From Rhizorhabdus phycosphaerae (GTDB lineage: Bacteria > Pseudomonadota > Alphaproteobacteria > Sphingomonadales > Sphingomonadaceae), in contig NZ_CP049107.1 of the NCBI RefSeq assembly GCF_011044255.1, forward strand, positions 2,133,501 to 2,197,500: DNA of 64,000 nt. Reading direction: 5' to 3'. Within the stretch, counting starts at the first letter, position 1, and every line of letters begins with the position of its first letter. The notes beneath the pieces are model-generated. The model worked only from the letters and a program-made list of their open reading frames with translations, did no database searches and was not told the DNA's origin. Position numbers and translations under genes: made by a program. Shown piece after piece: positions 42,839 through 51,757 of the stretch.

Positions 42839-44035
42839 ATGAATGCCCCCGCCCTCCCCAATGTCCCGCAAACCAGCTTCGGCCTCACCCCGGAGCAGCA
42901 GGAGATCCTCGATCTCGCGAGCGGCTTTGCGCAGGATGAACTCTGGCCACTCCAGTCGCGGATGGACAATGAGGAGTGGTGGCCCGAGCATGTCATGCCC
43001 CGCCTCGGGACGATGGGCTTTCTCGGCGTCACCGTCTCTCCCGAAGAGGGCGGGGCCGGCAGCGACTTCTTCACATCGGGCCTGATCGCCCAGGGGCTTG
43101 CGCGCTGGAACCACTCGATCGCGCTGAGCTATGTCGCGCATGAGAATCTCTGCCTCAACAATATCGCGCGCAATGCCTCTGCGGATATCCGCGCGCGCTA
43201 TCTGCCGGGCCTGTGCGACGGCAGCATGATCGGTTGCCTGGGCCTCACAGAGCCCGGCGCCGGTTCGGATGCGCTCGGATCGATGGCGACCACCGCGCGG
43301 CGCGAGGGCGACACTTACATCCTCAACGGTCGCAAGCTGTACATCACCAATGGCCCCGTTGCCGATGTCATCCTGGTCTATGCCAAGACCGATCGCGCGG
43401 CGGGCGCGAAAGGCATTTCGGCCTTCATCGTCGAGAAGGACTTCCCCGGTTTCAAGGTTGCCCAGAAGCTCGACAAGATGGGCTTTCGGGGGTCGACGAC
43501 GGCAGAGCTGCTGTTCGACGATTGCGTCGTGCCGGCCGCCAATCTGGTCGGTACCGAAAACAAGGGCGTCGGCGTCGTGATGAGCGGCCTCGACCTCGAA
43601 CGCGCGATCGTCGCGATGATCAACGTCGGCATGGCCGAACGCGCGCTCGATCTTGCGATCGACTATGCGAAGACGCGGACCCAGTTCAACCGGCCGATCG
43701 GCGATTTCCAGCTCGTTCAGGGCAAGCTCGCCGAGATGTATGTCGCCGTCGAGACGATGAAGACCTTCTGCTATCGCACCCTGGCCGAGGCCAATGCGCT
43801 GGACCATGGCGCGGGCGGGCGCGGCGAAATCCACAAGCTGACCGCCGCCGCGATCATGTACGCCGCCGAACAATGCACCCGCGTCGTGTCGGACGCCGTC
43901 CAGATCTTCGGCGGCACCGGCTATATGCGCGAGTCCGAGATCAACCGGCTCTACCGCGCCTCGAAACTGCTCGAGATCGGCGCGGGAACGACCGAGATCC
44001 GCAAGGTGATCATCGCCGGGGAATTGCTGCGGTGA
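42839..44035 (+). CDS. Acyl-CoA dehydrogenase, isovaleryl-CoA-dehydrogenase type
   Basis: A 398-residue flavin-dependent ACAD with the N-terminal helical domain, LGLTEPGAGSDALGS (flavin/substrate loop), RKLYITNGP and the C-terminal helical domain. The segment GLDLERAIVA carries a Glu at the position that is catalytic in isovaleryl-CoA dehydrogenase, and the C-terminal site has IGAGTTEIR where medium-chain enzymes have the catalytic Glu. This points to a branched acyl-CoA substrate. Start by ATG 42839 (AAGGA at 42823-42827) or 42827. It ends the right-hand operon and would form the unsaturated acyl-CoA used by the carboxylase of the left-hand operon. Confidence 0.88.
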   Translation: MNAPALPNVPQTSFGLTPEQQEILDLASGFAQDELWPLQSRMDNEEWWPEHVMPRLGTMGFLGVTVSPEEGGAGSDFFTSGLIAQGLARWNHSIALSYVAHENLCLNNIARNASADIRARYLPGLCDGSMIGCLGLTEPGAGSDALGSMATTARREGDTYILNGRKLYITNGPVADVILVYAKTDRAAGAKGISAFIVEKDFPGFKVAQKLDKMGFRGSTTAELLFDDCVVPAANLVGTENKGVGVVMSGLDLERAIVAMINVGMAERALDLAIDYAKTRTQFNRPIGDFQLVQGKLAEMYVAVETMKTFCYRTLAEANALDHGAGGRGEIHKLTAAAIMYAAEQCTRVVSDAVQIFGGTGYMRESEINRLYRASKLLEIGAGTTEIRKVIIAGELLR

Positions 44036-44134
44036 GGGGGATGGACGGGGATGAAACGCCCCGGTTCATCAGGGCTCGAGCATAGGGCGGAGCGGAACAG
44101 ATCGCGTATGCTGCAATGCCGCGGTGCGTCGGGA

Positions 44135-44476
44135 TTACTTATACTGGTCCGCCAGTTGTTCTGCCGCGTCACCGATGAGTTCGAGCGGAAGCGGTTCGGA
44201 GTGGGGGAATTTGAGACTGCCCTTAGGGCCCCGATAGGATGCCAGGCTGGTGAGCAGGACATCCGGCCCTTGAAGCGGCGGATAAACGCCGATGTGCTTG
44301 TTGAAGGCAGCGAAGTAGAAAAAAGTGCGACCGATCCTGAAGGCGGGCATCCGATAGGCGATACAGCGAACAGCCAAAGGAACGCGGCCTTCCACCTCGG
44401 CCGCGATCCTATCGAGGCGCTCTCGCACTTCGGGTGGTGCCGCAGCAAAATGCGTATCGAAGACCGAAGCGTTCAA
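44135..44476 (-). CDS. DUF1801/YdhG-like small protein
   Basis: About 113 residues of the YdhG/DUF1801 fold: SVFDTHFAAAPPEVRERLDRIA..., then IAYRMPAFRIGRTFFYFAAFNKHIGVYPPL and YRGPKGSLKFPHSEPLPLELI. The family resembles iron-chaperone frataxin-like proteins, but its biochemical role is unsettled. I suggest the TTG start at 44476, eight bases after GGAG and right at the domain edge; ATG 44515 would add a Gly/Cys-rich tail. Convergent with the ACAD gene and without a partner gene. Confidence 0.65.
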   Translation of the reverse strand: MNASVFDTHFAAAPPEVRERLDRIAAEVEGRVPLAVRCIAYRMPAFRIGRTFFYFAAFNKHIGVYPPLQGPDVLLTSLASYRGPKGSLKFPHSEPLPLELIGDAAEQLADQYK

Positions 44477-44967
44477 ACCGCAATCTCCGCATCCGGACCG
44501 GCCTTGCCCCGCCATATGCTCGTTACGCCCTCGGCCAGCGCCACGTCGAGCGCGCATTTCCAATCAATCGCCGCATTCTATCCGCTATCCGGAGCGTCCT
44601 CAGCTCATCGGAGCCGACATCGGCGAAACGTACCACCTCTTGCGAGTCGTTCACGACAATTGCGGGCATCGGCAATCTCGGCAGCCACAAGGACAGCCGC
44701 GAACTGAGAACTGCTGCGCGGCAGGCCAGCATACAGATCTTCTTCCTGTCGCCATGCCCGGTCTCGACCCGATCGAGCAGGTCTCCAGGCCTCCACGGCT
44801 TCGGAGACGCGCAGCTGAACGAACCGTCGGAGCATTAGCGGGGTGTCCGCAGCCTCCTCGGCCGCTTCGCCCCCGCCGAATGTGCCAATTACATCAGCGT
44901 TGCAGGATATACCTCGATGCACGGCGGCAGGACTCCAGGGTTTCCCTGATCCTGCCGCCGGTACCCA
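44477..44967. other. Region without a confident gene
   Basis: Between the DUF1801-like gene and the autotransporter stop. On the - strand two overlapping ORFs (44605-44922 and 44523-44732) could be joined by a shift near 44790 to give a Leu/Arg-rich ~105-residue product, which might be a decayed gene. Composition is not protein-like enough to call. No RNA or repeat is evident. Confidence 0.3.
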
Positions 44968-47900
44968 TCAGAAATTGTACCTCAGTTTGACCGTGGCGGT
45001 ATGGCTCTGGAAGGCGCGGCGGAACTCACCGTCATATTGCACGCCTATCCGGAAGCTGTCGGATTGCGTGAACGTCAGGCCAGCGCCGACTGCCGCACCA
45101 TCGCGAGACCCGCGCGCCGATGCGCTGGTGAAGGTCACGCCACCAAGCACTGCGGTCAGCGGGATCGGGGCATTGGTATAATTATGCACCCAACCCAGCT
45201 TCAGCGACGGTGCGAAGCTGCCCGATGCCGATTCGACAATCGCCGATGTCTGTATGCCGATTTCGTGACCGAACGAGTCCACGTTCAGCTTGCGCACCTG
45301 CAGATTGGCGGCACCGGCGCCGCGTTCCGCATAGGCGGCATTCCTCAGATGGACCTCGCGCAGACCAGCAAAAGGCGTGATCGATGCAGTATCTCCCAGC
45401 GGGATCGTGTAGCTGGCGCGCACATTCACCAGATATTGCTGCCCTTCGAAAGACGCGCGCGCAGTCTGGCTCAGGAAATCGATCCGGCGTTTTTGGCGAT
45501 AGAAATTATAGCCGAAGCCCAGCTGCCCGTCGATCGTAAGACCGGGGGTGTCGGCTTCACCCGGCTGCCAAGTGAAGTACCCCGTAGCCTGCAGACTGTT
45601 CAGGCGCGTCTGGCTGCCGGAAAGATCGGAACGCCCATTTGCGCTGCTGCGTACCCAACTCAGGGCACCGCCGGCGACAAGGTTAGACGTACCGATCAGG
45701 TCGGCGCCGACGATCACGCCATAGCTGTGCGCCCTATAAGGAGAGGACCCACCGCTGTCGCCGCGCTTGGCCGTGTTGAGCAAGAACTGTCCCCACACGG
45801 ATCCGCGCTGCCCCTGCGAGCCAGCTGCCATGCCCCGTTCCTCACGACCGCTGAAATTGGCGGCCAGCACCTCCTGATGTTGCACGACCGCGTTCACCGC
45901 GGGTGACACCGCGACGGCAATGACCTGCGGCGTCAGCTGCGAAGGCGCGAGCTGAACGATGCCACGCTGCTGCTGGTCCGGTGTCAGCACCGCGAGCGGC
46001 AACAAGACCTGGGTTATGACCTGCGTTGCGCCAGCGCCGCCAGTATCCGCGATCGCATCGAGCGCAGCCCCGGTTCCCACGCCGGCACCACCTGCCTGCA
46101 CCCCGTTAGAGGTGAAGGTGCTGGACGGCGGCGGCGGCGAAACCGGCGGTGGCGGCGGTGGCGGCGGCGGTGGCGGTGAAACCGGCGGCGGCGGCGGTGG
46201 CGGCGGCGGCGAGACCGGCGGTGGCGGCGGTGGCGGCGAGACCGGCGGTGGCGGCGAGACCGGCGGTGGCGGCGGTGGCGGCGAGACCGGCGGTGGCGGC
46301 GGCGGCGGTGGCGGCGAGACCGGCGGTGGCGGCGGCGGCGGTGGCGGCGAGACCGGCGGCGGCGGCGGCGGTGGCGGCGGTGAATTCAACGCCAGCTGCA
46401 GACCGGTTTCGCCATTGGCCGAGACGGTCGAGAAACTGCCCCGCAGCCCCGTCACGGACGCTGTCAGATTGCTGTAGGTAAGGGTACCGCCAGCAGTCAC
46501 GACCGTATAGACGTCGCCCGCTGCGATGGTCCCGCTACCCAGCGTCACCATCCTGACGGTGGCATCCGCCAGGTTCGCCGACCCGCTGACCTGCAACTGT
46601 CCATAAACCGCGCTCGACGTAACACCGATCACCAGCATACCGCCCGTCTGGGTGTAGCTGCCGTTCACGCGGACGACGTCGTCCAGCCTGAGCGTCGCCC
46701 CATCGGCCACGATCCTCTGCGCGCCGAGATTGAAGACGTTGTCGAGCAGGAGATTGCCGGTCAGCACAACATCGCTGGCGGTGTTGGTCACGGTTCCCTG
46801 GCTGTCGGCGCCAAAGCCGGTGAGCGTACCGAAGATGCTGCCGCTGCCACCGGTGATGCGCAGTTCGGACGACGAAGCATTTTCGATGTCGCCCGCGATT
46901 ACGCCGGTATTGACGATCGGACCGAGCACGCCGGCATTATAGATCGCGGCGATCGAGCCAGCCAGCGTGCCGCTGTTGACAAGCGTTCCCAGACTGCCAG
47001 TCGCGGCAACATAGGCCGCGTAGCTGACGTCGCTGATGCTACCCGAATTGTTGAGCGTGCCAAGCGTACCACCGACATAATGGTTGCCGACCCCCAGCAC
47101 CAGATTGGTGCCGCTGGTTGCCGCAGCCGCGGCAAGCCCCGAAACGCCATCGACGCTGATGGTTGCGCCAGCATAGTTCGAGCCGGCACCACCGACGATC
47201 AGCGTCCCGATGGTGGAACCAGCAGTATAGTTGGCGGTGGAGGAGAGGCCACCGAAGGCCACGGTGCCGCCGGTGATGCTGGCGGCCTGCGTGACGGCGA
47301 GCTGGCCCATGGTGCCAAGGTTCAGCGTACCCGCAGTCTGGTTGAAATTGGCGTTGACGTTGACGATCGTCGAGAGCGTGATGTCGGCGCCCGTATTGCT
47401 GACGGTCAGCGCGCTCGCGGCAATGCCGACGGCGGCGATCGAATTATTGAGCAGCAGCGCGCCCGAGGCAAAGGTCAGATTGCCGCTCGCGCCGATCGTG
47501 CCCTGGGTGCCGCTGTTGAAGCCGGTAAAGGTGCCGATGGTGCCGCCGCTGCCGCCGATGATCGTACCAATCGAGCCGCCAAACCGGTTGATGTCGCCAC
47601 GGATCACACCGCTGTTGATGATCGTGTCAAAGGAGCCGGCAAGGACATTGCTGCCGCCCGACATCGTGCCACTGTTGTTGACGACGGTGATGACGCTGTT
47701 GTTCTGGACCGCATTTCCGGCGCCATCGATAACGCCGCTGTTGGTCAGCGTCGATATGGTGCCGCTGTTGAGGATCGCCCAGCTGCTGTTGCTGATCGTG
47801 CCGGTGTTGGTCAGCTGACCGATGCTGCCCTGATTCCACAAGGCGGTGAAGTTCGCGTTGGTGATCAGGCCGTTATTGACCAGCCTGCCGATCGTGCCGC

Positions 47901-50900
47901 GATTGTTGACGCCGAACTGAGCGCCGCCGAACGTGCCGCTGTTGGTGACCGTGCCGATGCTGCCGGTCGTGGCGACGTACAGACCGGTGGCGCTGCTCGT
48001 CAGCGTCGCGGCGTTGTTGAGCGTTGCCAGCGTGCCGCCGACATAGTCGTTGTTGATCGACAGCAGCAGGGCGTTCCCGACCGTGCTGCTGGATCGATCC
48101 AGACCGGTGATGCTGTTGATGGATACGGTCGCGCCGGTCAGATTGAGGCTGGAGGCGCTGACGAGCGTATAGCTGCCCTGAAGAAAATTGCCGGTGCTGG
48201 ACAAGCTCCCGGCGATCGTTCCGCCGGTAATGTTTGCTGCGCCGCTGACGATCAGGCTGCTGGTGCCGGGATTCAGATTCAGCGTGCCTGCCGTCTGGCT
48301 ATAGTTGCCGGTGATGCTGATATTGCTGGTGAGCGACAGGTTTGCGCCCGTGTTGCTGACGGTGCGGCCGGTGGCAATGATCCGGTCGTTGAGCAGCAGA
48401 TTGCCCGATGCAAAGATGAGATTGCTGAGCGTGTTGTTGATGGTGCCGATGCCTGACGTACCGGTCAGGGTGCCAATGGTGCCTGTCGCGCCGCCGGTGA
48501 TCGTCAGATCATTTGCCGACTGATTGTCGATCCTCCCCCTGACCACGCCACTGTTGCTGAAACCACCAAGGCTGCCCGATATGTAAATCGCATTGACGCC
48601 GCTGATCGTACCGCCCGCCTCGTTGACAAGCGTCCCCAGCGTGCCCGCCAGGTTGATGCCGTTCGTGGCGTTGCCGATGAAACCGCTGTTGATCAGAGAG
48701 GAAAGCGTACCACTCACCTGAACGGCGGTCTGACCCGAAGTGATCGTACCGCTGTTATTGATCGTGCCGGTGTTCGAATTGCCGTCGAGATAAATACCCT
48801 GCGGACCACCGTTGATGCTGCCGCTGTTGGCCAGAAGGCCCAGCGTGCCATAATTGGCGAAGCCCGCAGATCCCGAGGAAATCAGACCGGCATTGGTCAC
48901 CGTGCCCATCGAGGTGTCGTTCTGCAGCCCCGCTGCAGTCCCGCCCAGGATCGTACCCGTCGATGTGTTGACGATATTGGTGATCGTGCTCTGGTTGCCG
49001 AGACCCTTTTGCGCGCCGCTGATCAGGCCGCTGTTCGACAGGGAACCGATGCTGCCATTGTTGCTCAGGCCGTTGCTGAGGCCTGTCAGCGTGCCGCTGT
49101 TGGTGAACGTCCCGATGCTGCCGGAGCTGGCGACATAGAAAGGAGTTTCCACGCCGCTGATCGTGTCGGCGTTGCTGATCGAAACCTGCGTGTCGCCGAT
49201 ATAATCATTGTTGACCGCAAGCAGCAGATCATTGCCGCTGGCCGTCGGCGAGAATGAAAGGCCTGCGATGCCACTGCTGATCGAAAGGCTGGTGCCGGTA
49301 TAGCTGGACCCGCTGCCCCCCGTCACCAGGGTGCGCGCCGTAGCGCCCCTCAGATAGGTTGTGTTCGCCGCTATCCCGCTGGCATTGGCGACCACGGTGC
49401 CGCCGGTGATGCTGGCGGCCTGCGTGACGGCGAGCTGGCCCGTGGTGCCAAGGTTCAGCGTACCCGCAGTCTGGTTGAAATTGGCGTTGACGTTGACGAT
49501 CGTCGAGAGCGTGATGTCGGCGCCCGTATTGCTGACGGTCAGCGCGCTCGCGGCAATGCCGGCGGCGGCGATCGAATTGTTGAGCAGCAGCGCGCCCGAG
49601 GCGAAGGTCAGATTGCCGCTCGCGCCGATCGTACCCTGGGTGCCGCTGTTGAGGCCGGTAAAGGTGCCGATGGTGCCGTCGCTGCCGCCGATGATCGTAC
49701 CGATCGAGCCGCCAAACCGGTTGATGTTGCCACGGATAACACCGCTGTTGATGACCGTGCCAAAGGTGCCGGAAAGGGCATTGCTGCCGCCCGACAGCGT
49801 GCCGCTGTTGTTGACGACAGTGATGACGCTATTGTTCTGGACCCCAATGCCGGCGCCATTGATGATGCCGCTGTTGGTCAGCGTCGATATGGTGCCGCTG
49901 TTGAGGATCGCCCAGCTGCTGTTGCTGATCGTGCCGGTGTTGGTCAGCTGACCGATGCTGCCCTGATTCCACAAGGCGGTGAAGTTCGCGTTGGTGATCA
50001 GGCCGTTATTGGCCAGCGTGCCGATCGTGCCGCGATTGTTGACCCCGAACTGAGCGCCGCCGAACGTACCGCTATTGGTGACCGTGCCGATGCTGCCGGT
50101 CGTGGCGACGTACAGACCGGTGGCACTGCTCGTCAGCGCAGCGGCGTTGTTGAGCGTCGCCAGCGTGCCGCCGACATAGTCGTTGGCGATCGACAGCAGC
50201 AGGGCGTTCCCGACCGTGCTGCTGGATCGAGCCAGACCGGTGATACTGTTGATCGAGACAGTGGCGCCGGTCAGATTGAGGCTGGAGCCGCTGACGAGCG
50301 TATAGCTGCCATGGAGAAAATTGCCGGTGCTGGACAAGCTCCCGGCGATCGTTCCCCCGGTGATGTTTGCTGCGCCGCTGACGATCAGGCTGCTGGTGCC
50401 GGGATTCAGATTCAGCGTGCCTGCCGTCTGGCTATAGTTGCCGGTGATGCTGATATTGCTGGTGAGCGACAGGTTTGCGCCCGTGTTGCTGACGGTGCGG
50501 CCGGTGGCAATGATCCGGTCGTTGAGCAGCAGATTGCCCGATGCAAAGATGAGATTGCTGAGCGTGTTGTTGATGGTGCCGATGCCTGACGTACCGGTCA
50601 GGGTGCCAATGGTGCCTGTCGCGCCGCCGGTGATCGTCAGATCATTTGCCGACTGATTGTCGATCCTCCCCCTGACCACGCCACTGTTGCTGAAACCACC
50701 AAGGCTGCCCGATATGTAAATCGCATTGACGCCGCTGATCGTACCGCCCGCCTCGTTGACAAGCGTCCCCAGCGTGCCCGCCAGGTTGATGCCGTTCGTG
50801 GCGTTGCCGATGAAACCGCTGTTGATCAGAGAGGAAAGCGTACCACTCACCTGAACGGCGGTCTGACCCGAAGTGATCGTACCGCTGTTATTGATCGTGC

Positions 50901-51474
50901 CGGTGTTCGAATTGCCGTCGAGATAAATACCCTGCGGACCACCGTTGATGCTGCCGCTGTTGGCCAGAAGGCCCAGCGTGCCATAATTGGCGAAGCCCGC
51001 AGATCCCGAGGAAATCAGACCGGCATTGGTCACCGTGCCCATCGAGGTGTCGTTCTGCAGCCCCGCTGCAGTCCCGCCCAGGATCGTACCCGTCGATGTG
51101 TTGACGATATTGGTGATCGTGCTCTGGTTGCCGAGACCCTTTTGCGCGCCGCGGATCAGACCGCTGTTCGACAGCAAACCGATGCTGCCATTATTGCTCA
51201 GGCCGTTGGTGAGGCCTGACAGCGTACCGCTGTTGGTGAGGGTGCCTACAGACCCGGCGGAATCGATGTCGACGGCGGTAACCCCGCCGGTGATCGTGCC
51301 CGTGTTGGTGACCACGAACTGGCCGATCGTCCCGGTCACGTCCTGCTGTCCGACAGTCGTGCCGGTGATGGTCACATTCTGGGCCTGCAGCGGCGATGTC
51401 GCGACAAGCGCAAGGCCGATCACTGCCAGCGAAGAACCTGCCAGGATCGCCCGGTTATAATGTATATGCGCCAT
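44968..51474 (-). CDS. Giant type V autotransporter adhesin
   Basis: 2168 residues. A signal peptide (ending ...TSPLQAQ) is followed by a ~1750-residue passenger made of Thr/Ser/Asn/Gly-rich strands with recurring NSGTI, NTGTI and GTLTNSG motifs, as expected of a right-handed beta-helix. Next come an ~85-residue PPPPPVS linker and a C-terminal autotransporter barrel (about residues 1880-2168) ending in the signature Phe (KLRYNF). It should be displayed on the cell surface for adhesion or aggregation. The passenger contains two nearly identical ~615-residue blocks from a DNA duplication. Cysteine-free and rich in Ser/Thr, it is a good target for the glycosyltransferase and sulfotransferase encoded just upstream. 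Confidence 0.9.
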   Translation of the reverse strand: MAHIHYNRAILAGSSLAVIGLALVATSPLQAQNVTITGTTVGQQDVTGTIGQFVVTNTGTITGGVTAVDIDSAGSVGTLTNSGTLSGLTNGLSNNGSIGLLSNSGLIRGAQKGLGNQSTITNIVNTSTGTILGGTAAGLQNDTSMGTVTNAGLISSGSAGFANYGTLGLLANSGSINGGPQGIYLDGNSNTGTINNSGTITSGQTAVQVSGTLSSLINSGFIGNATNGINLAGTLGTLVNEAGGTISGVNAIYISGSLGGFSNSGVVRGRIDNQSANDLTITGGATGTIGTLTGTSGIGTINNTLSNLIFASGNLLLNDRIIATGRTVSNTGANLSLTSNISITGNYSQTAGTLNLNPGTSSLIVSGAANITGGTIAGSLSSTGNFLHGSYTLVSGSSLNLTGATVSINSITGLARSSSTVGNALLLSIANDYVGGTLATLNNAAALTSSATGLYVATTGSIGTVTNSGTFGGAQFGVNNRGTIGTLANNGLITNANFTALWNQGSIGQLTNTGTISNSSWAILNSGTISTLTNSGIINGAGIGVQNNSVITVVNNSGTLSGGSNALSGTFGTVINSGVIRGNINRFGGSIGTIIGGSDGTIGTFTGLNSGTQGTIGASGNLTFASGALLLNNSIAAAGIAASALTVSNTGADITLSTIVNVNANFNQTAGTLNLGTTGQLAVTQAASITGGTVVANASGIAANTTYLRGATARTLVTGGSGSSYTGTSLSISSGIAGLSFSPTASGNDLLLAVNNDYIGDTQVSISNADTISGVETPFYVASSGSIGTFTNSGTLTGLSNGLSNNGSIGSLSNSGLISGAQKGLGNQSTITNIVNTSTGTILGGTAAGLQNDTSMGTVTNAGLISSGSAGFANYGTLGLLANSGSINGGPQGIYLDGNSNTGTINNSGTITSGQTAVQVSGTLSSLINSGFIGNATNGINLAGTLGTLVNEAGGTISGVNAIYISGSLGGFSNSGVVRGRIDNQSANDLTITGGATGTIGTLTGTSGIGTINNTLSNLIFASGNLLLNDRIIATGRTVSNTGANLSLTSNISITGNYSQTAGTLNLNPGTSSLIVSGAANITGGTIAGSLSSTGNFLQGSYTLVSASSLNLTGATVSINSITGLDRSSSTVGNALLLSINNDYVGGTLATLNNAATLTSSATGLYVATTGSIGTVTNSGTFGGAQFGVNNRGTIGRLVNNGLITNANFTALWNQGSIGQLTNTGTISNSSWAILNSGTISTLTNSGVIDGAGNAVQNNSVITVVNNSGTMSGGSNVLAGSFDTIINSGVIRGDINRFGGSIGTIIGGSGGTIGTFTGFNSGTQGTIGASGNLTFASGALLLNNSIAAVGIAASALTVSNTGADITLSTIVNVNANFNQTAGTLNLGTMGQLAVTQAASITGGTVAFGGLSSTANYTAGSTIGTLIVGGAGSNYAGATISVDGVSGLAAAAATSGTNLVLGVGNHYVGGTLGTLNNSGSISDVSYAAYVAATGSLGTLVNSGTLAGSIAAIYNAGVLGPIVNTGVIAGDIENASSSELRITGGSGSIFGTLTGFGADSQGTVTNTASDVVLTGNLLLDNVFNLGAQRIVADGATLRLDDVVRVNGSYTQTGGMLVIGVTSSAVYGQLQVSGSANLADATVRMVTLGSGTIAAGDVYTVVTAGGTLTYSNLTASVTGLRGSFSTVSANGETGLQLALNSPPPPPPPPPVSPPPPPPPPPVSPPPPPPPPPVSPPPPPPPVSPPPPVSPPPPPPPVSPPPPPPPPPVSPPPPPPPPPPPVSPPPPSSTFTSNGVQAGGAGVGTGAALDAIADTGGAGATQVITQVLLPLAVLTPDQQQRGIVQLAPSQLTPQVIAVAVSPAVNAVVQHQEVLAANFSGREERGMAAGSQGQRGSVWGQFLLNTAKRGDSGGSSPYRAHSYGVIVGADLIGTSNLVAGGALSWVRSSANGRSDLSGSQTRLNSLQATGYFTWQPGEADTPGLTIDGQLGFGYNFYRQKRRIDFLSQTARASFEGQQYLVNVRASYTIPLGDTASITPFAGLREVHLRNAAYAERGAGAANLQVRKLNVDSFGHEIGIQTSAIVESASGSFAPSLKLGWVHNYTNAPIPLTAVLGGVTFTSASARGSRDGAAVGAGLTFTQSDSFRIGVQYDGEFRRAFQSHTATVKLRYNF
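46127..46380 (-). repeat. Polyproline linker tract of the autotransporter
   Basis: About 85 codons made of runs of 4 to 11 prolines separated by Val-Ser. The + strand shows GGCGGTGGC units broken by GAGACC or GAAACC. It joins passenger and barrel and probably acts as a stiff spacer. Tandem units of this kind vary in length by slippage, and the G-rich strand may form quadruplexes. Confidence 0.9.
47261..49105 (-). repeat. Internal direct repeat, copy B (C-terminal) of the autotransporter passenger
   Basis: Matches 49394-51238 at a constant offset of 2133 bases (711 codons). Differences are scattered single bases toward the left part, while from about 48233 to 49017 I saw none by eye. The offset is a multiple of three, so the frame is kept. 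Confidence 0.85.
49394..51238 (-). repeat. Internal direct repeat, copy A (N-terminal) of the autotransporter passenger
   Basis: Partner of 47261-49105. The two copies are separated by 288 bases (49106-49393) that have no counterpart beyond the start of copy A. Similarity fades at the right edge over the last ~85 bases, marking the old junction. Confidence 0.85.
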
Positions 51475-51757
51475 TGCCGCCCTATCTATTACGCCGCAGT
51501 TATGGTCGTTTCAGACCGGTGCGATCGGCAACAGCTAGGCCGGGAAGAGTTAAAACTTCCCATCAGCCCTGCCGCCAACGCTCACCGGATTTCCTGCCCC
51601 CCCCTGCCGCGCATCCCCATCCCACGTCGTCTTTATTGAGCGACGGTCGTCGCCTTATCTCAACAAAACGTGTCGTCAACGATGCCGTAGTACCACGTAA
51701 AGGCTGATGCCCACCTCATCGGTGGGAGCATGGTCGCAGCTATCGACCTTTCACCGG
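51475..51757. other. Upstream region of the autotransporter gene
   Basis: 283 bases between the autotransporter start and the stop of the TPR glycosyltransferase on the same strand. It contains an inverted repeat GGGAAG (51542-51547)-8 bases-CTTCCC (51556-51561) with an AT-rich loop, and several A/T-rich patches that could hold a promoter. I could not place a -35/-10 pair with confidence, so separate transcription of the adhesin is likely but unproven. Confidence 0.35.

Noticed and set aside
39829-43074. 1081-residue ORF antisense to the SDR, CoA-transferase and crotonase genes
   Set aside because: It mirrors well-supported enzymes on the other strand. Its His/Asp/Arg/Gly-rich composition is that of a GC-bias shadow, with no domain or start signal.
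44036-44134. Possible terminator between the ACAD gene and the DUF1801-like gene (GATGAA...TTCATC)
   Set aside because: The stem is only six base pairs and is not followed by a T-run, so it is too weak to call.
46149-46481. Ala/Val/Arg-rich and Gly-rich + strand ORFs across the proline tract
   Set aside because: They arise from translating the repetitive GGCGGTGGC strand; the minus strand frame continues through the tract as part of the autotransporter.
47080-48456. 458-residue + strand ORF within the autotransporter gene
   Set aside because: Antisense shadow that is itself duplicated only because the underlying DNA repeat is duplicated.
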